A stretch of 64,000 nt of DNA from Glutamicibacter creatinolyticus (GCF_006094275.1 NZ_CP034412.1:2542001-2606000), one strand, 5' to 3'. Positions 5,777 to 15,473 are shown, counted from the first letter of the stretch. A program made the numbers and translations. Notes: a model not told the origin generated them from the sequence alone.

Positions 5777-8745
5777 CGGCCCACCCCCGTCTGGTAGCTG
5801 GCCACCACATCATGGCGGGCCACCGGGGAGCGGCCCTCGGAGAGCTGGTCGATTTCGCTGCCCAGGGATCGCAGCACGTCCTGCACCAGGCCGAGCACCA
5901 CCAGATACACTCCAATGTCGAAGAAGGTTGAGGTCACGAACTTGTGTTCGCCAAATAGCGGAAGGCTGAACTGCCAGACGTAGGTGCTGAACACCGGGTC
6001 CCCCGCCAGCAGCGGAATGATGCCGGAGCAGGCCGCCACGGCCAGCCCGCCACCGATGAGGATGTTCGGGGAGACGCGCATCGATTCGGCCAGCTCCACC
6101 CGCCCGCCGGCCAGGTAGCGGATGGTCAGCGCCAGCCCGGCCAGCAGCCCGCCGGCGAAACCGCCGCCGGGGTTGTTGTGCCCGGTGATCAAGGTGAACA
6201 CGCTCAACAGCAGGATCGAATGGAAGATCAGGCGGGTGACCACTTCAAAGACGATGGAGCGGCGTTCGGCGACCAGCGTGTGCCCGGCGATCAGCCAGTC
6301 CTCATTGTCCGAGGTGGCGAACTTGCGGGCCAGATCCAGGCGGGCCTGGCCGAATTCGCCGGTGGACATGGCCTCCGAACCGTGGTCGATGGAACCGCTT
6401 TCCACCTCGCGGGCACGCAGCCGGCGACGGGAGGGCACCGCCACGAAGATCAGTGAGGCCACCCCGGTGGCCGCGGCGGCCAGCACGGTGATTTCCCCGA
6501 AGGTATCCCACACGCGCAGGTCCACCAGGGTCACGTTGACAATGTTTGAGCCATAGCCCTCGTGGTAGGCCAGGTCCGGGAAGGCCAATGAAATCGGCGC
6601 CTCCTGGCGCGCTGCCATCATTCCGATGGCAACATATACGGTCATCAGCGCCAGGGCGGTGGCCAGGACGGCCCGTCCCAGCTTGATCCGGGAGATGCCC
6701 ACCCACAGCCGCTTGGGCAGGGCGCGCAGGGCCAGCACGAACGCGACCAGCACAATGGTCTCCACCAGCAGCTGGGTCAGCGCCAGGTCCGGTGCGCCCT
6801 GCAGCGCGAAGATGGCGACCATGCCAAAACCGGTCACCGAGACCATCAGCACCGCCATGAAACGCTTCGAGGCGCGGATCGCCGCGATCGCCCCGACGAT
6901 CATGATGGCGCCGATGACGATCTGGGCGGGATGGTCGGCAATCACCCACTGATCGGGCCAGGGGGTGGGCACGGTCAGGGCGATGCTCAGCGGAACCACC
7001 ATCGCCACGGCCAGGATCACGCCCAGGTAGAAGGAGAGCGAACCACGCTGGGTCCGCCCGGTCACCCAGATCGCCAATTCGTCGGTCAGGTTCACGATGC
7101 CGCGGTAGGCTTCCTCCGCGGCCGGCAGCCGGCGGTGCAGCCGGGCCGAATAATCCGCCCGCGCCCGTCCCACGAACAGCAGCACACCGCCGAGCACGGC
7201 CAGGACGCTGAGACCCAGGGCCGGGGTGAAGCCGGCCCACAGGGCCAGGTGCACCTCGATCGGCTGCGGGTAGAGCCCGGCGGCGTGCTTCACCAGCGGC
7301 TCCACCAGGCCGGGCAGCACGCCCAGCACCACGGTTCCGGCGGTGAGCACCAGCAGCGGGGCCAGGAAGATCAGCGAGGGGCGCTTGCAGGCGGTGGGCT
7401 GCATGCCGCGCTTGCGTCCGAAGGCGCCAAGCACGAAGCGCAACGAGTAGGCCACGGTCAGGCCCGTGCCGAGCACAATGCCGGCCACCGGGAGCCAGGC
7501 CAGCGGCCCGCCCTGGTGCAGCAGCGCGTCGAACACCGATTCCTTGGCCACGAACCCGTACAACGGCGGGATTCCGGCCATGGACGCGGCGGCCAGGGTG
7601 GCCACGGTGGCCAGCACCGGCATGCTGCGTCCCAGCCCGGAAAGCTTGCGGATGTCACGGGTTCCGGTGTTGTGGTCCACGATGCCCACGGCCAGGAACA
7701 AGGTGGCCTTGAACAGCCCGTGCGCCAGGGTCAGGGCCAGGGCGGCAAAGGCGGCATCGGCGTTGCCCAGCCCGAAGATGGAAATGATGAACCCCAGCTG
7801 GGAGACGGTGCCGAAGGCCAGGATCAGTTTCAAGTCGTATTGCTTCAGCGCCCGGTAGCCGCCGATGATCATGGTCAGGATGCCGATGCCCACGGCCAGC
7901 GGCCCCCAGAACATCGTCTCGGAAAAGCCCGGGGCCAGGCGGGCCACCAGGTAGACACCGGCCTTGACCATGGCCGCAGCGTGCAGGTAGGCGGAGACCG
8001 GGGTGGGGGCGGCCATCGCGCCGGGCAGCCAGAAGTGGAAGGGCACCAGCGCCGACTTGGACAGCGCGCCGAGCAGCACCAGGGCCACGGCCACGTCGAT
8101 GTGTCCGCCCATGGCGCTCAGCTCCGGGGCCGCCGCCACAATGTCTGAAAGCCGGTAGCTGCCGGTGGAGGTCCCCAGGATCAGCAGACCGCCGAGCATG
8201 GCCAGCCCGCCGAAGGTGGTGACGATCAGGGCATTCATGGCCGAGCGGCGTGCGGTGATCAGCGCCTGGCTGAAGCCGATCAGCAGGTAGGAAAGCACCG
8301 AGGTGATTTCCCAGAAGATGAACATGATGATCACGTCATCGGCGGTGACCAGCCCGGTCATGGCCCCGGCGAAGGCGACCAGCTTGGCCGCGAACGGGCC
8401 CACGCCCATGTCGTCGTTCTTGAAGTAGCGGGCACAGTAGACCAGCACCAGGGCGCCGACCCCGAGGATCAGCAGCAACAGCACCGCGGCCAGCGTGTCC
8501 AGGCGGAAGTCCAGGTTTACCAGGAACCCGGGGATCCAGGGGATCTGGATTGACGGCGGGGCGTTCGGCAGCCCGTTGGCCAGGCTGGGATCGGAGGCCA
8601 GCACCTGCGGGAATCGGGTGAGCAGCCAGACGAATCCCATTGCGGGAACTACGGCGACAATATAGAACCCATTGCGTCGGAAAATCCGAAAAATCAAAGG
8701 GCAGAGCGCAGCAGTTGCGAAAAGCGCAATGAGAATAATAAACAC
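5773..8745 (-). CDS. mrpA: Na+/H+ antiporter subunit A fused to subunit B
   Basis: A 990-residue protein: an N-terminal NuoL-like MrpA region (about residues 1-780) and a C-terminal MnhB domain (about 830-970, with GHNNPGGGFAGGLLAG). The MrpA part shows FIFWEITSVLSYLLIGF with the TM5 glutamate and ALSKSALVPFHFWLPGAM with functional lysines. No separate mrpB exists between it and mrpC, so the fusion replaces it. The complex exchanges cytoplasmic Na+ for external H+ and supports alkali and salt tolerance. Start is a GTG at 8745 preceded by GAGGAG a few bases away. It is the promoter-proximal gene of mrpACDEFG. Confidence 0.95.
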   Translation of the reverse strand: MFIILIALFATAALCPLIFRIFRRNGFYIVAVVPAMGFVWLLTRFPQVLASDPSLANGLPNAPPSIQIPWIPGFLVNLDFRLDTLAAVLLLLILGVGALVLVYCARYFKNDDMGVGPFAAKLVAFAGAMTGLVTADDVIIMFIFWEITSVLSYLLIGFSQALITARRSAMNALIVTTFGGLAMLGGLLILGTSTGSYRLSDIVAAAPELSAMGGHIDVAVALVLLGALSKSALVPFHFWLPGAMAAPTPVSAYLHAAAMVKAGVYLVARLAPGFSETMFWGPLAVGIGILTMIIGGYRALKQYDLKLILAFGTVSQLGFIISIFGLGNADAAFAALALTLAHGLFKATLFLAVGIVDHNTGTRDIRKLSGLGRSMPVLATVATLAAASMAGIPPLYGFVAKESVFDALLHQGGPLAWLPVAGIVLGTGLTVAYSLRFVLGAFGRKRGMQPTACKRPSLIFLAPLLVLTAGTVVLGVLPGLVEPLVKHAAGLYPQPIEVHLALWAGFTPALGLSVLAVLGGVLLFVGRARADYSARLHRRLPAAEEAYRGIVNLTDELAIWVTGRTQRGSLSFYLGVILAVAMVVPLSIALTVPTPWPDQWVIADHPAQIVIGAIMIVGAIAAIRASKRFMAVLMVSVTGFGMVAIFALQGAPDLALTQLLVETIVLVAFVLALRALPKRLWVGISRIKLGRAVLATALALMTVYVAIGMMAARQEAPISLAFPDLAYHEGYGSNIVNVTLVDLRVWDTFGEITVLAAAATGVASLIFVAVPSRRRLRAREVESGSIDHGSEAMSTGEFGQARLDLARKFATSDNEDWLIAGHTLVAERRSIVFEVVTRLIFHSILLLSVFTLITGHNNPGGGFAGGLLAGLALTIRYLAGGRVELAESMRVSPNILIGGGLAVAACSGIIPLLAGDPVFSTYVWQFSLPLFGEHKFVTSTFFDIGVYLVVLGLVQDVLRSLGSEIDQLSEGRSPVARHDVVASYQTGVGR

Positions 8746-8924
8746 ACGTCTCCTCTGTCGACTTGTATGGGGCAGAGTCCGACGATTTACACGGCCGGTC
8801 TGTTCATTTTATCAGTGCAAAGGCGCTTTCTACCGTCCGGTAGATCACCTTGCTCGCTCCTGACCACAGAAAATTCGGGAGTGAACGCTTGAACCCAGAT
8901 TTTCCCCGTTGCCTCGAATTCATG

Positions 8925-8951
8925 TTCTGATCACCATTAACCGGATACGAT
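8925..8951 (+). promoter_or_regulatory. Candidate leaderless promoter of the MFS gene
   Basis: TACGAT (8946-8951) matches a -10 box and lies six bases before the ATG at 8958; TTCTGA (8925-8930) is a possible -35 with a short 15-nt spacer. No Shine-Dalgarno precedes the ATG, so the transcript probably starts at or next to the initiation codon. Confidence 0.45.
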
Positions 8952-8957
8952 GCGAGC

Positions 8958-10286
8958 ATGGAAAGCAACGTGGCGCGGGATCTTGCGCGACCAAAAAACT
9001 CGTGGCTTAATACTGCGACTCTGGCCTGGGCCAGCTGGGACTGGGGCCAGGCCGCCATCAACGCCGTGATGACCACCTTTGTCTTCACCGTCTACCTCAC
9101 CAGTGAGCTGTTCGGATCCACCGATCACGCCTCGGTGGTGCTGGGCCAGGCGCTGACCGTGGCCGGGGTGGCCATCGTCCTGCTGGTGCCGGTAACCGGG
9201 ATGCGTTCGGACGCGGCCGGGCGGCGCAAGTTGTGGCTGACGGTGAACTCGCTGGTCGTGGTGGCGCTGACCGCCGCCTGCGTGTTTGTTGCCCCGGACC
9301 CGAAGTACCTGTGGTTGGGAGCCTCGCTGATCGCCGCGGCCTCGGTGTTCTCCGAGTTCGCCTCGGTGAACTACAACGCGGTGCTCACCCAGATCTCCAC
9401 CCCGGCCACGATCGGCAAGGTCTCCGGTTTCGGCTGGGGCATGGGCTATGTGGGCGGCATCCTGGCCTTGGCCCTGGTCCTGTTCGGCTTCGTGGACCCG
9501 TTGTTCGAATGGCCCGGGGCGAACACCGAGGATTCGTGGAACCTGCGCTGGGTGGCGATCTTCAGTGCCCTGTGGTTCCTGGTCTTCGCGCTGCCGGTCT
9601 TCTTCCGCATTCCCGAGTCCCCCGCCAGCCAGTCCGCGCGCATCCCCCTGGCCAGCTCCTACAAGGTGCTCTTCGGGCGGATCGCCCAGCTGTGGCGGGA
9701 GGACCGCAACGCCGTCTTCTTCCTGGGCTCCTCGGCGATCTTCCGTGACGGGCTGGCCGCCATCTTCACCTTTGGCGGGGTGATTGCCGCCGGGACCTTC
9801 GGGTTCGCCCTGAACGAGGTGATCATCTTCGCGATTGCCGGGAACGTGGTGGCGGCCCTCGGCGCGCTGGCCGGCGGGTGGCTGGATGACGTGATTGGCC
9901 CCAAACGGGTCATCCTGGGTTCGCTGGTCGGACTGCTGGTGGCTGGGCTGGGCGTGTTCTTCTCCCCCGAGGCCAGCGGCTTCTGGTTGTTCGGGCTGCT
10001 GTTGTGCCTGTTTGTTGGTCCCGCGCAGTCCGCGTCCCGCTCACTGCTGGCGCGCATGGCCCCGGCGGGCCGCGAGGGGGAAATGTTCGGGCTCTACGCC
10101 ACCACCGGTCGGGTGGTCAGTTTCCTGGCCCCGGCCCTGTTCACCACCTCGATCGCGCTGGCCACTCCCCTGGTTGAGCCCGGTGCGGCGCAGCGCTACG
10201 GGATCCTGGGCATCCTGCTGGTGCTGCTGATCGGGTTGCTGTTGCTGCTGCCGATCAAGACCCCGCGCACCCGATTGGAAGACTAG
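8958..10286 (+). CDS. MFS transporter, UMF1/Atg22-like
   Basis: A 442-residue major facilitator superfamily permease with about twelve hydrophobic segments. The N-terminal sequence WASWDWGQAAINAVMTTFVF is characteristic of the UMF1/Atg22-like branch, which has been linked to efflux of amino acids or small metabolites. The loop MRSDAAGRRKLWL corresponds to the MFS signature between helices 2 and 3. The start has no ribosome-binding site but a -10-like TACGAT six bases upstream. It is monocistronic and convergent with dcd across a hairpin. The substrate is unknown. Confidence 0.88.
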   Translation: MESNVARDLARPKNSWLNTATLAWASWDWGQAAINAVMTTFVFTVYLTSELFGSTDHASVVLGQALTVAGVAIVLLVPVTGMRSDAAGRRKLWLTVNSLVVVALTAACVFVAPDPKYLWLGASLIAAASVFSEFASVNYNAVLTQISTPATIGKVSGFGWGMGYVGGILALALVLFGFVDPLFEWPGANTEDSWNLRWVAIFSALWFLVFALPVFFRIPESPASQSARIPLASSYKVLFGRIAQLWREDRNAVFFLGSSAIFRDGLAAIFTFGGVIAAGTFGFALNEVIIFAIAGNVVAALGALAGGWLDDVIGPKRVILGSLVGLLVAGLGVFFSPEASGFWLFGLLLCLFVGPAQSASRSLLARMAPAGREGEMFGLYATTGRVVSFLAPALFTTSIALATPLVEPGAAQRYGILGILLVLLIGLLLLLPIKTPRTRLED

Positions 10287-10318
10287 CCCGCCTCCGGGCG
10301 CACGGGCCCGGCGCGGGC
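10287..10318. terminator. Convergent hairpin between MFS gene and dcd
   Basis: GCCCGC/GCGGGC outer and CCGGGC/GCCCGG inner arms fold into a GC-rich stem immediately after the MFS stop (10284-10286) and just beyond the dcd stop on the other strand. No T run is present on either side. Confidence 0.5.
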
Positions 10319-10322
10319 AGAA

Positions 10323-10904
10323 TTAGTTTTCCAGGAGGCTGCGGTGGAAATTCAGGTGGCTGCGTGAGGCCGTTGGCCCGCGCTGCCCCTGATAGCGGTT
10401 GCCGTAGGGGCCAGAACCGTAGGGGTGTTCGGCCGGCGAGGTGAGCTGGAAGAAGCACAGCTGGCCGATCTTCGACCCGGGCCACAGCTTGATCGGCAGG
10501 GTGGCCATATTGGACAGTTCCAGGGTGACGTGGCCGGAGAAGCCGGGATCGATGAACCCGGCAGTGGAGTGGGTGAGCAGCCCCAGGCGGCCCAGTGAAC
10601 TCTTGCCCTCCAGGCGGGCGGCGATGCCGTTGCCCAGGGTGACCTTCTCGTAGGTCGCGCCCAACACAAATTCCCCCGGGTGCAGCACGAACGGCTCATC
10701 CGGGTCGACTTCCACCAGCCGGGTCAGTTCCGGCTGGTCGGTGGCCGGGTCGATGTGGGCGTACTTGTGGTTGTCGAACAACCGGAAGAAACGGTCCAGC
10801 CGCACGTCCACCGAGGCCGGTTGCACCATTTCCTCGGAGTACGGTTCCAGGGCGATCTGCCCGCTGTCTATTGACCGACGAATGTCACCATCTGAATACA
10901 ACAC
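10323..10904 (-). CDS. dcd: dCTP deaminase
   Basis: A 193-residue enzyme, close to the usual 190, that deaminates dCTP to dUTP; actinobacterial versions often also hydrolyse dUTP to dUMP. Motifs present are [37 protein letters not shown] with the catalytic glutamate region, and [15 protein letters not shown]. The start is a GTG at 10904 ([11 protein letters not shown]), which matches the family N-terminus; the reading frame stays open further upstream but that part has no homology. A TAAATT box seven bases before the GTG and no ribosome-binding site suggest a leaderless transcript. Divergent from the carboxypeptidase gene. Confidence 0.95.
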   Translation of the reverse strand: MLYSDGDIRRSIDSGQIALEPYSEEMVQPASVDVRLDRFFRLFDNHKYAHIDPATDQPELTRLVEVDPDEPFVLHPGEFVLGATYEKVTLGNGIAARLEGKSSLGRLGLLTHSTAGFIDPGFSGHVTLELSNMATLPIKLWPGSKIGQLCFFQLTSPAEHPYGSGPYGNRYQGQRGPTASRSHLNFHRSLLEN

Positions 10905-11070
10905 GCCTATAAATTTATCCTGCTGGCGCCCCCCGACGGTAACCCGCGGCCGAATGTGGCGCAAATGGGGCGATTGAATCGGCGCAATCCCACATGGCTG
11001 CGAGCCACCTTCAGGCACTATCCTTGAAGTGTTGTCGTGCCAAAACCCAAAGGATGGTGTCTTACCAACA

Positions 11071-11949
11071 ATGCGCTCCGTTACCCGGGCAGCCAGTGCC
11101 GCGCTGGTCTCACTGCTGTTGGCGGCAGGCGGCCTTTCCGCCGCGAACGCCGCCCCCGCCGATGAGGTGCCCGAGGTCAGTGCCGAGGAGCTGTCCGACA
11201 GCAGCAGCCTTTTGGCCTTGATCAACCCCAGCATCAAGCTGCCCGAGGAGGACTACCACCCCAAGGGGCTGCGCAACGTCGCCGGTTCCGGTGATCAGTT
11301 GCGCGATGAGGCGGCCGACGCGGTGGAGGATCTGGTGGCCGATGCCCGCAAGGCCGGGCACCCGCTGAAGGTCATCAGCGCCTTCCGTTCCTATGAACGC
11401 CAGCAGGTGCTGTTCAACCAGTACCAGGCGAAGTTCGGCACCGAGTATGCCGAACGGATTTCGGCCCGCCCGGGGACCAGTGAACACCAGCTGGGTCTGG
11501 CCGCGGATGTTGGCTACAGCGGCAGCAAATGCGAACTGCACGCCTGCTTTGGCCAGACTCCGGCCGGCAAGTGGATTGCCGAGCACGCCGTGGACTACGG
11601 GCTGATTGTCAGGTACCCGGAAGGCGAGGAGAAAACAACCGGCTACCGTTACGAGCCGTGGCACCTGCGCTACATCGGCACCGAGCATGCCCAGGCAATG
11701 AAGAAGCTGGACATGGACACGTTCGAAGAGTACTTCCAGCTGCTGGTGGAGAACACCGAGCAGGGCGACCAGGCCGCACAGGAGTCGGCCCCATCCTCCC
11801 CCGCCCCGAGCGACAAGGAGGATGGTGCGGCATCGCAAGAGGCCAGTGAACCGAGCCCCACGCCGACCTCCCTGCGGGAGCCCGAGGACCTGATGGTGCT
11901 GCGATTCCTGCCGCCCTTCAGGGATTGGGCATTCGGGCTAAGCCAGTAA
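11071..11949 (+). CDS. Secreted VanY-type D-alanyl-D-alanine carboxypeptidase
   Basis: A 292-residue peptidase M15B (VanY) protein. The N-terminus has a basic start, the hydrophobic stretch [19 protein letters not shown] and a likely AxA signal cleavage site. Zinc ligands are seen in [11 protein letters not shown] (about residue 137) and in EPWHLRYIG (about 198); the arginine of [10 protein letters not shown] also fits the family. It should trim the terminal D-alanine from peptidoglycan stem peptides outside the membrane. A Ser/Pro-rich linker (about 230-270) precedes a short tail [10 protein letters not shown]. That tail is repeated, in frame with its stop, at 12761-12792. Start at 11071 gives the best signal peptide; AAGGA is 16 nt upstream. 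Confidence 0.88.
   Translation: MRSVTRAASAALVSLLLAAGGLSAANAAPADEVPEVSAEELSDSSSLLALINPSIKLPEEDYHPKGLRNVAGSGDQLRDEAADAVEDLVADARKAGHPLKVISAFRSYERQQVLFNQYQAKFGTEYAERISARPGTSEHQLGLAADVGYSGSKCELHACFGQTPAGKWIAEHAVDYGLIVRYPEGEEKTTGYRYEPWHLRYIGTEHAQAMKKLDMDTFEEYFQLLVENTEQGDQAAQESAPSSPAPSDKEDGAASQEASEPSPTPTSLREPEDLMVLRFLPPFRDWAFGLSQ
11918..11949 (+). repeat. Direct repeat, copy 1 (3' end of the vanY-like gene)
   Basis: The last 32 bases of the carboxypeptidase gene, encoding RDWAFGLSQ and the stop. Bases 11918-11939 are identical to 12761-12782; after two mismatches GCCAGTA is again shared. The two copies bracket an 0.8-kb low-GC segment with one lipoprotein gene. Confidence 0.9.
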
Positions 11950-12097
11950 GAACACGAACTGGTGGGTTGCGTTCCTGATCCTGTGTCCGGACGTACCTCC
12001 ACCTCACAAAACACAGGTGTTTATTTCATTTTACGCTTCGAAGATGGATTACCGCGCATGTCCAATGCAATGATTCAAAGTAACGAGTCTATAGTCG

Positions 12098-12103
12098 TAA
12101 ACT
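12098..12103 (+). promoter_or_regulatory. Candidate -10 box, leaderless lipoprotein transcript
   Basis: TAAACT fits a -10 box and is separated by six bases from the GTG start at 12110, which has no Shine-Dalgarno. An AT-rich TTCAAA stretch lies in the -35 region. Leaderless initiation is inferred. Confidence 0.4.
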
Positions 12104-12109
12104 TCTTTT

Positions 12110-12748
12110 GTGAAAAGAAATTCAACACTCGCATCACTTTGCATCGCTCTCCTAACCGTCTCAGGTTGCGCTTCTTCGTCTGAGTCTTCCACACCTTCCG
12201 AAACCCCAGTCGATTTTGAGCTCAACAAGTCTTCTGAGGAATCACGCGCCACCCCAACACCCTCCCCTTCCCCTTCAAAAAATATCAGGGGAAATCTCGA
12301 GAAAGACCTCGGTGAAACCGCTGGATTCCTAAGTTATAGCGGCGATACAACTGCTGTTTTTCAGATCAAGGACTTCGTACGCAACGTCAAATGCACCGAA
12401 CCATACTCAGAGAAACCCGAGAACGGCGAACTGGTCGCTTTGAAGATTTCGGCCAAGACCGAACCCTCGTTGGCTGAGGACATAAATGGTTCAATAACTT
12501 TTGACCCCATTATGTGGAAATACATCGATAGCGACGGAAAAACTTTCAACGGTGATCTTGGCACAATCAGTACCTACAGTTGCTGGGCAGAGAAGAAAAT
12601 AATCTCCAATCAGATCGGCCCAGGCGAAAAGGTTGAAGGATGGGTGCTGCTCGACGTTCCTGCTTCCGACGGTCTCCTCGTTTACACGCTCGACACCGTC
12701 TCCGGCTGGGAGTATGACCTGAGTAAATTCCCGGACAAGGCAAAATAG
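12110..12748 (+). CDS. Lipoprotein of unknown function in a low-GC insert
   Basis: A 212-residue protein with a lipoprotein signal: MKRNSTLASLCIALL followed by the lipobox TVSGCA with the acylated Cys near residue 20. A Ser/Thr/Pro/Glu-rich linker (about 22-62) leads to a globular part (about 70-205) that looks like a DUF4352-type beta-sandwich found in actinobacterial secreted proteins; that assignment is tentative. GC content and codon use are visibly lower than in all neighbours. The segment is bounded by a direct repeat of the vanY 3' end, so the gene was probably acquired by insertion there. The exported location is well supported; the function is not. Confidence 0.75.
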   Translation: MKRNSTLASLCIALLTVSGCASSSESSTPSETPVDFELNKSSEESRATPTPSPSPSKNIRGNLEKDLGETAGFLSYSGDTTAVFQIKDFVRNVKCTEPYSEKPENGELVALKISAKTEPSLAEDINGSITFDPIMWKYIDSDGKTFNGDLGTISTYSCWAEKKIISNQIGPGEKVEGWVLLDVPASDGLLVYTLDTVSGWEYDLSKFPDKAK

Positions 12749-12760
12749 CGAAATCGGCTA

Positions 12761-12792
12761 TCAGGGATTGGGCATTCGGGCTGGGCCAGTAG
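12761..12792 (+). repeat. Direct repeat, copy 2 (vestigial vanY 3' end)
   Basis: Second copy of the 32-bp repeat. Read in the same frame it encodes IRDWAFGLGQ and a stop, with no start or body, so it is a leftover gene tail displaced downstream by the inserted segment. It precedes the terminator at 12821-12849. Confidence 0.88.
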
Positions 12793-12820
12793 CTCCTGCC
12801 GGCCCTCCCTCAGAACTGCG

Positions 12821-12849
12821 CGAAGGCCGCCCCACTGGGGCGGCCTTCG
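12821..12849 (+). terminator. Strong terminator after vanY/lipoprotein segment
   Basis: A 13-bp perfect stem, CGAAGGCCGCCCC with GGGGCGGCCTTCG, a three-base loop and TTGTTGG on the plus side. It probably ended the original vanY transcript before the insertion; it also lies about 30 nt past the fumarase stop on the minus strand. Confidence 0.88.
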
Positions 12850-12880
12850 TTGTTGGTGCCGGTAGGCGGTGCGACGTCGG

Positions 12881-14587
12881 CTAGTTCGCGCGCACGGGGA
12901 TGCCGGTGAAGGTCGGCTTGGAGGTGGCTTCGAAGAAGTCGTTGCCCTTGTCATCCACGACGATGAATGCCGGGAAATCCTCCACCTCGATCTTCCACAC
13001 TGCCTCCATGCCCAGCTCCTCGTATTCCAAGACCTCGACGTTCTTAATGCAGTCCTGGGCCAGGCGGGCAGCCGGACCTCCGATGGAACCCAGGTAGAAG
13101 CCGCCGTGGGTGCTGCACGCGTCGGTGACCTGCTTGGAGCGGTTGCCCTTGGCCAGCATCACCTTCGAGCCGCCAGCCGCCTGGAACTGCTCCACATAGG
13201 AGTCCATGCGCCCTGCGGTGGTCGGTCCGAATGACCCGGACGCCATGCCGTCCGGGGTCTTGGCCGGGCCAGCGTAGTAGACCGGGTGGTCCTTGAGGTA
13301 CTGCGGCATCTTCTCGCCGGCGTCCAGCCGTTCCTTGATCTTGGCGTGGGCGATATCGCGGGCCACGACCAGCGGACCGGTCAGCGAGAGCCGGGTCTTG
13401 ACCGGGAACTTGCTCAGCCCGGCCAGGATCTCATCCATCGGCTTGTTCAGGTCGACCTTTACCACGGAGCTGCCGCCGGTGCCGGTCACCCCGTCGGTGG
13501 CCTCCCCGTGTTCGGCCACGGCCGGGTGGGACTCGTCGGGCATGAAGCGGGCCGGGTCGGTTTCCAGCTGTTCAACGAAGACGCCTTCTTCGGTGATCTT
13601 CGCCAGCATCTGCCGGTCGGCGGAGCAGGAGACCGCGATGGCCACCGGCATCGAGGCGCCGTGGCGCGGCAGGCGCACCACGCGCACGTCATGGCAGAAG
13701 TACTTCCCGCCGAACTGGGCGCCGATGCCGAAGTTGCGGGTCAGTTCCAGCACCTTCTCTTCCAGGTCGGTGTCACGGAACCCACGCCCGGTCATGGCGC
13801 CCTCGGTGGGCAGCGTGTCCAGGTACTTCGCCGAGCCGTACTTCGCGGTCTTCAAGGCCATCTCGGCGCTGGTGCCGCCGATGACGATGGACAGGTGGTA
13901 GGGCGGGCAGGCGGCGGTGCCCAGGGAGCGCAGCTTCTCATCGAGGAAGCGCAGCATCGAGTTCTCGTTCAGGATCGCCTTGGTCTCCTGGTAGAGGAAG
14001 GACTTGTTGGCGCTGCCGCCGCCCTTGGCCATGAACAGGAACTTGTATTCGGTATCCGCCCCGGGCTTCGTGTTGGCGTACAGGTCGATCTGCGCCGGCA
14101 GGTTGTTGCCGGTCTGCTTTTCTTCCCAGGTGGTCAACGGAGCCAGCTGCGAGTAGCGCAGGTTCAGCTTGGTGTAGGCGTTGTAGATGCCGCGTGAAAG
14201 CGAAATTTCGTCCTGCTCCTCGGAGAGCACCCGCTGTCCGCGCTTGCCCATCACAATCGCGGTGCCGGTGTCCTGGCACATCGGCAGGATGCCGCCGGCG
14301 GCGATGTTCGCGTTCTTCAGCAGGTCCAGGGCCACGAACTTGTCGTTCGGGCTGGCTTCCTCATCGTCGAGGATGTTGCGCAGCTGCTGCAGGTGGGCCG
14401 GACGCAGGTAGTGGGAGATGTCGCGCAGGGCGGTTTCGGCCAGCAATTCCAGGGCCTGCGGGGAAACCTGCAGGAACTTCTTGCCATCTGGACCGGTGGC
14501 GACATTGACACCGTCCGAGGAAATCTTGCGGTAGGGGGTGTTGTCCTCGCCGATGGGCAGAAGATCTTCATAACGGAATTCAGGCAT
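12881..14587 (-). CDS. Class I fumarate hydratase (iron-sulphur)
   Basis: A 568-residue class I fumarase, which interconverts fumarate and malate in the citric acid cycle and needs an oxygen-sensitive [4Fe-4S] cluster. The three expected cluster cysteines are at about 104 ([10 protein letters not shown]), 227 (TAACPPYHL) and 321 (VSCSADRQ); the 94-residue spacing of the last two equals that in characterised single-chain enzymes. The C-terminal domain has the family motif [18 protein letters not shown] at 14587 is preceded by AAGGA at six bases; the frame stays open upstream without homology. Many actinobacteria rely on class II FumC, so it is worth asking whether both occur here. Confidence 0.95.
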   Translation of the reverse strand: MPEFRYEDLLPIGEDNTPYRKISSDGVNVATGPDGKKFLQVSPQALELLAETALRDISHYLRPAHLQQLRNILDDEEASPNDKFVALDLLKNANIAAGGILPMCQDTGTAIVMGKRGQRVLSEEQDEISLSRGIYNAYTKLNLRYSQLAPLTTWEEKQTGNNLPAQIDLYANTKPGADTEYKFLFMAKGGGSANKSFLYQETKAILNENSMLRFLDEKLRSLGTAACPPYHLSIVIGGTSAEMALKTAKYGSAKYLDTLPTEGAMTGRGFRDTDLEEKVLELTRNFGIGAQFGGKYFCHDVRVVRLPRHGASMPVAIAVSCSADRQMLAKITEEGVFVEQLETDPARFMPDESHPAVAEHGEATDGVTGTGGSSVVKVDLNKPMDEILAGLSKFPVKTRLSLTGPLVVARDIAHAKIKERLDAGEKMPQYLKDHPVYYAGPAKTPDGMASGSFGPTTAGRMDSYVEQFQAAGGSKVMLAKGNRSKQVTDACSTHGGFYLGSIGGPAARLAQDCIKNVEVLEYEELGMEAVWKIEVEDFPAFIVVDDKGNDFFEATSKPTFTGIPVRAN

Positions 14588-14686
14588 GCTCAGTCCTTGC
14601 ATCTTTTGTGGGTTGCTCGAGAGCCATTTTAGGCTCTCGGCCGCAAAATGCGGATTTGGTGTTTGCGCGGGTGGGCCAAGGGCGAC

Positions 14687-15184
14687 ATGCTTGAGGGCAT
14701 GAGCAACGAAAACCCAGAGGCAACCTCCCAGTCCGGGCAGCCCGAACAGCTGCCGGACATGATCATCGAAACCCCGATAGACCAGGAGCGGGCCCGGCCC
14801 AAAACCCACTTCGAGAACATGATCGCCGCGGGCCTGAACAAGCCCGAGCTCTCCGGCTCAGTGGTGGGCGCCTTCATGGCCGCCGAGGTGTATTTCCTTT
14901 CTCGCGAGGAAGTCACCGGCGAAAACCCCAACGCGCAGCCCATGTTGCTGACCAATCCCGCCGGGGCGCCGATGGTTGCGGTGTTCAGTTCACTGGAGCG
15001 CATCCCGGGCACCTACATTGACCAGGCACCCTACGGTGTGAAGGTGCAGGGGGCCACCATTGTGCGCGCCCTGGAGGGCACCGGGATTGTCATCAATCCC
15101 GGTGACGATCTCAGTTTTGAGATTCCGGCCGAGGGTGTGGCGGTGTTGCGTCAGGAACTGGGCAAGGGCCGAGGCAGCCACTAG
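14687..15184 (+). CDS. SseB-domain protein
   Basis: A 165-residue soluble protein. After an acidic, probably disordered N-terminus (about 1-35) comes an SseB N-terminal-type domain (about 45-155) with [17 protein letters not shown] and a conserved FSSLERIPG segment. Such proteins are common single-domain or paired proteins in actinobacteria; no biochemical role is settled. I chose the ATG at 14687, preceded by AAGGG four bases away; the ATG at 14699 is the alternative and would drop four residues. It is transcribed divergently from fumarase across about 100 bases. Confidence 0.75.
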   Translation: MLEGMSNENPEATSQSGQPEQLPDMIIETPIDQERARPKTHFENMIAAGLNKPELSGSVVGAFMAAEVYFLSREEVTGENPNAQPMLLTNPAGAPMVAVFSSLERIPGTYIDQAPYGVKVQGATIVRALEGTGIVINPGDDLSFEIPAEGVAVLRQELGKGRGSH

Positions 15185-15395
15185 CCGTCGGCGCGCCGCG
15201 GGCACCCGCGCGGGAATGTAATCATGGTCACACCCCGGACAAGCGGTTGGCCGCGGATTTCCGCGGTTCGAGCGCCGCACCTGTGGCCATTGGCGCATGC
15301 CACAGGTCATCTTGGCGTCATTGGCTTGAAAACCAGGGCGCTGATTGCGCTATGCTGGGATACGCCCGGGCCGCCAATAGGCCGCTCGGAGCTTT

Positions 15396-15466
15396 GCGGG
15401 CGTAGCTCAATGGTAGAGCGCTAGCTTCCCAAGCTCGATACGCGGGTTCGATTCCCGTCGCCCGCT
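15396..15466 (+). tRNA. tRNA-Gly, anticodon CCC
   Basis: A 71-nt cloverleaf with acceptor stem GCGGGCG/CGCCCGC, D stem GCTC/GAGC, anticodon loop TTCCCAA (anticodon CCC, reading GGG codons) and T arm GCGGGTTCGATTCCCGT. The 3' CCA is not encoded. The anticodon stem CTAGC/GCTCG has one mismatch (position 28 with 42), where a T-A pair would be expected. A strong terminator follows. Confidence 0.96.
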
Positions 15467-15473
15467 CGCAAGA

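Noticed and set aside
8746-8957. Riboswitch or sodium/pH-responsive leader upstream of mrpA
   Set aside because: Only a GAGGAG ribosome site and scattered AT-rich bases are visible; no conserved motif or strong structure was found.
11918-12792. The lipoprotein segment as an insertion sequence or integron cassette
   Set aside because: No transposase, integrase or terminal inverted repeats are seen; the direct repeat is gene-derived.
14588-14809. Upstream extension of the fumarase frame to 642 residues
   Set aside because: The extra residues show no homology, and AAGGA six bases before the ATG at 14587 gives a proper start; the extension also overlaps the divergent SseB gene.
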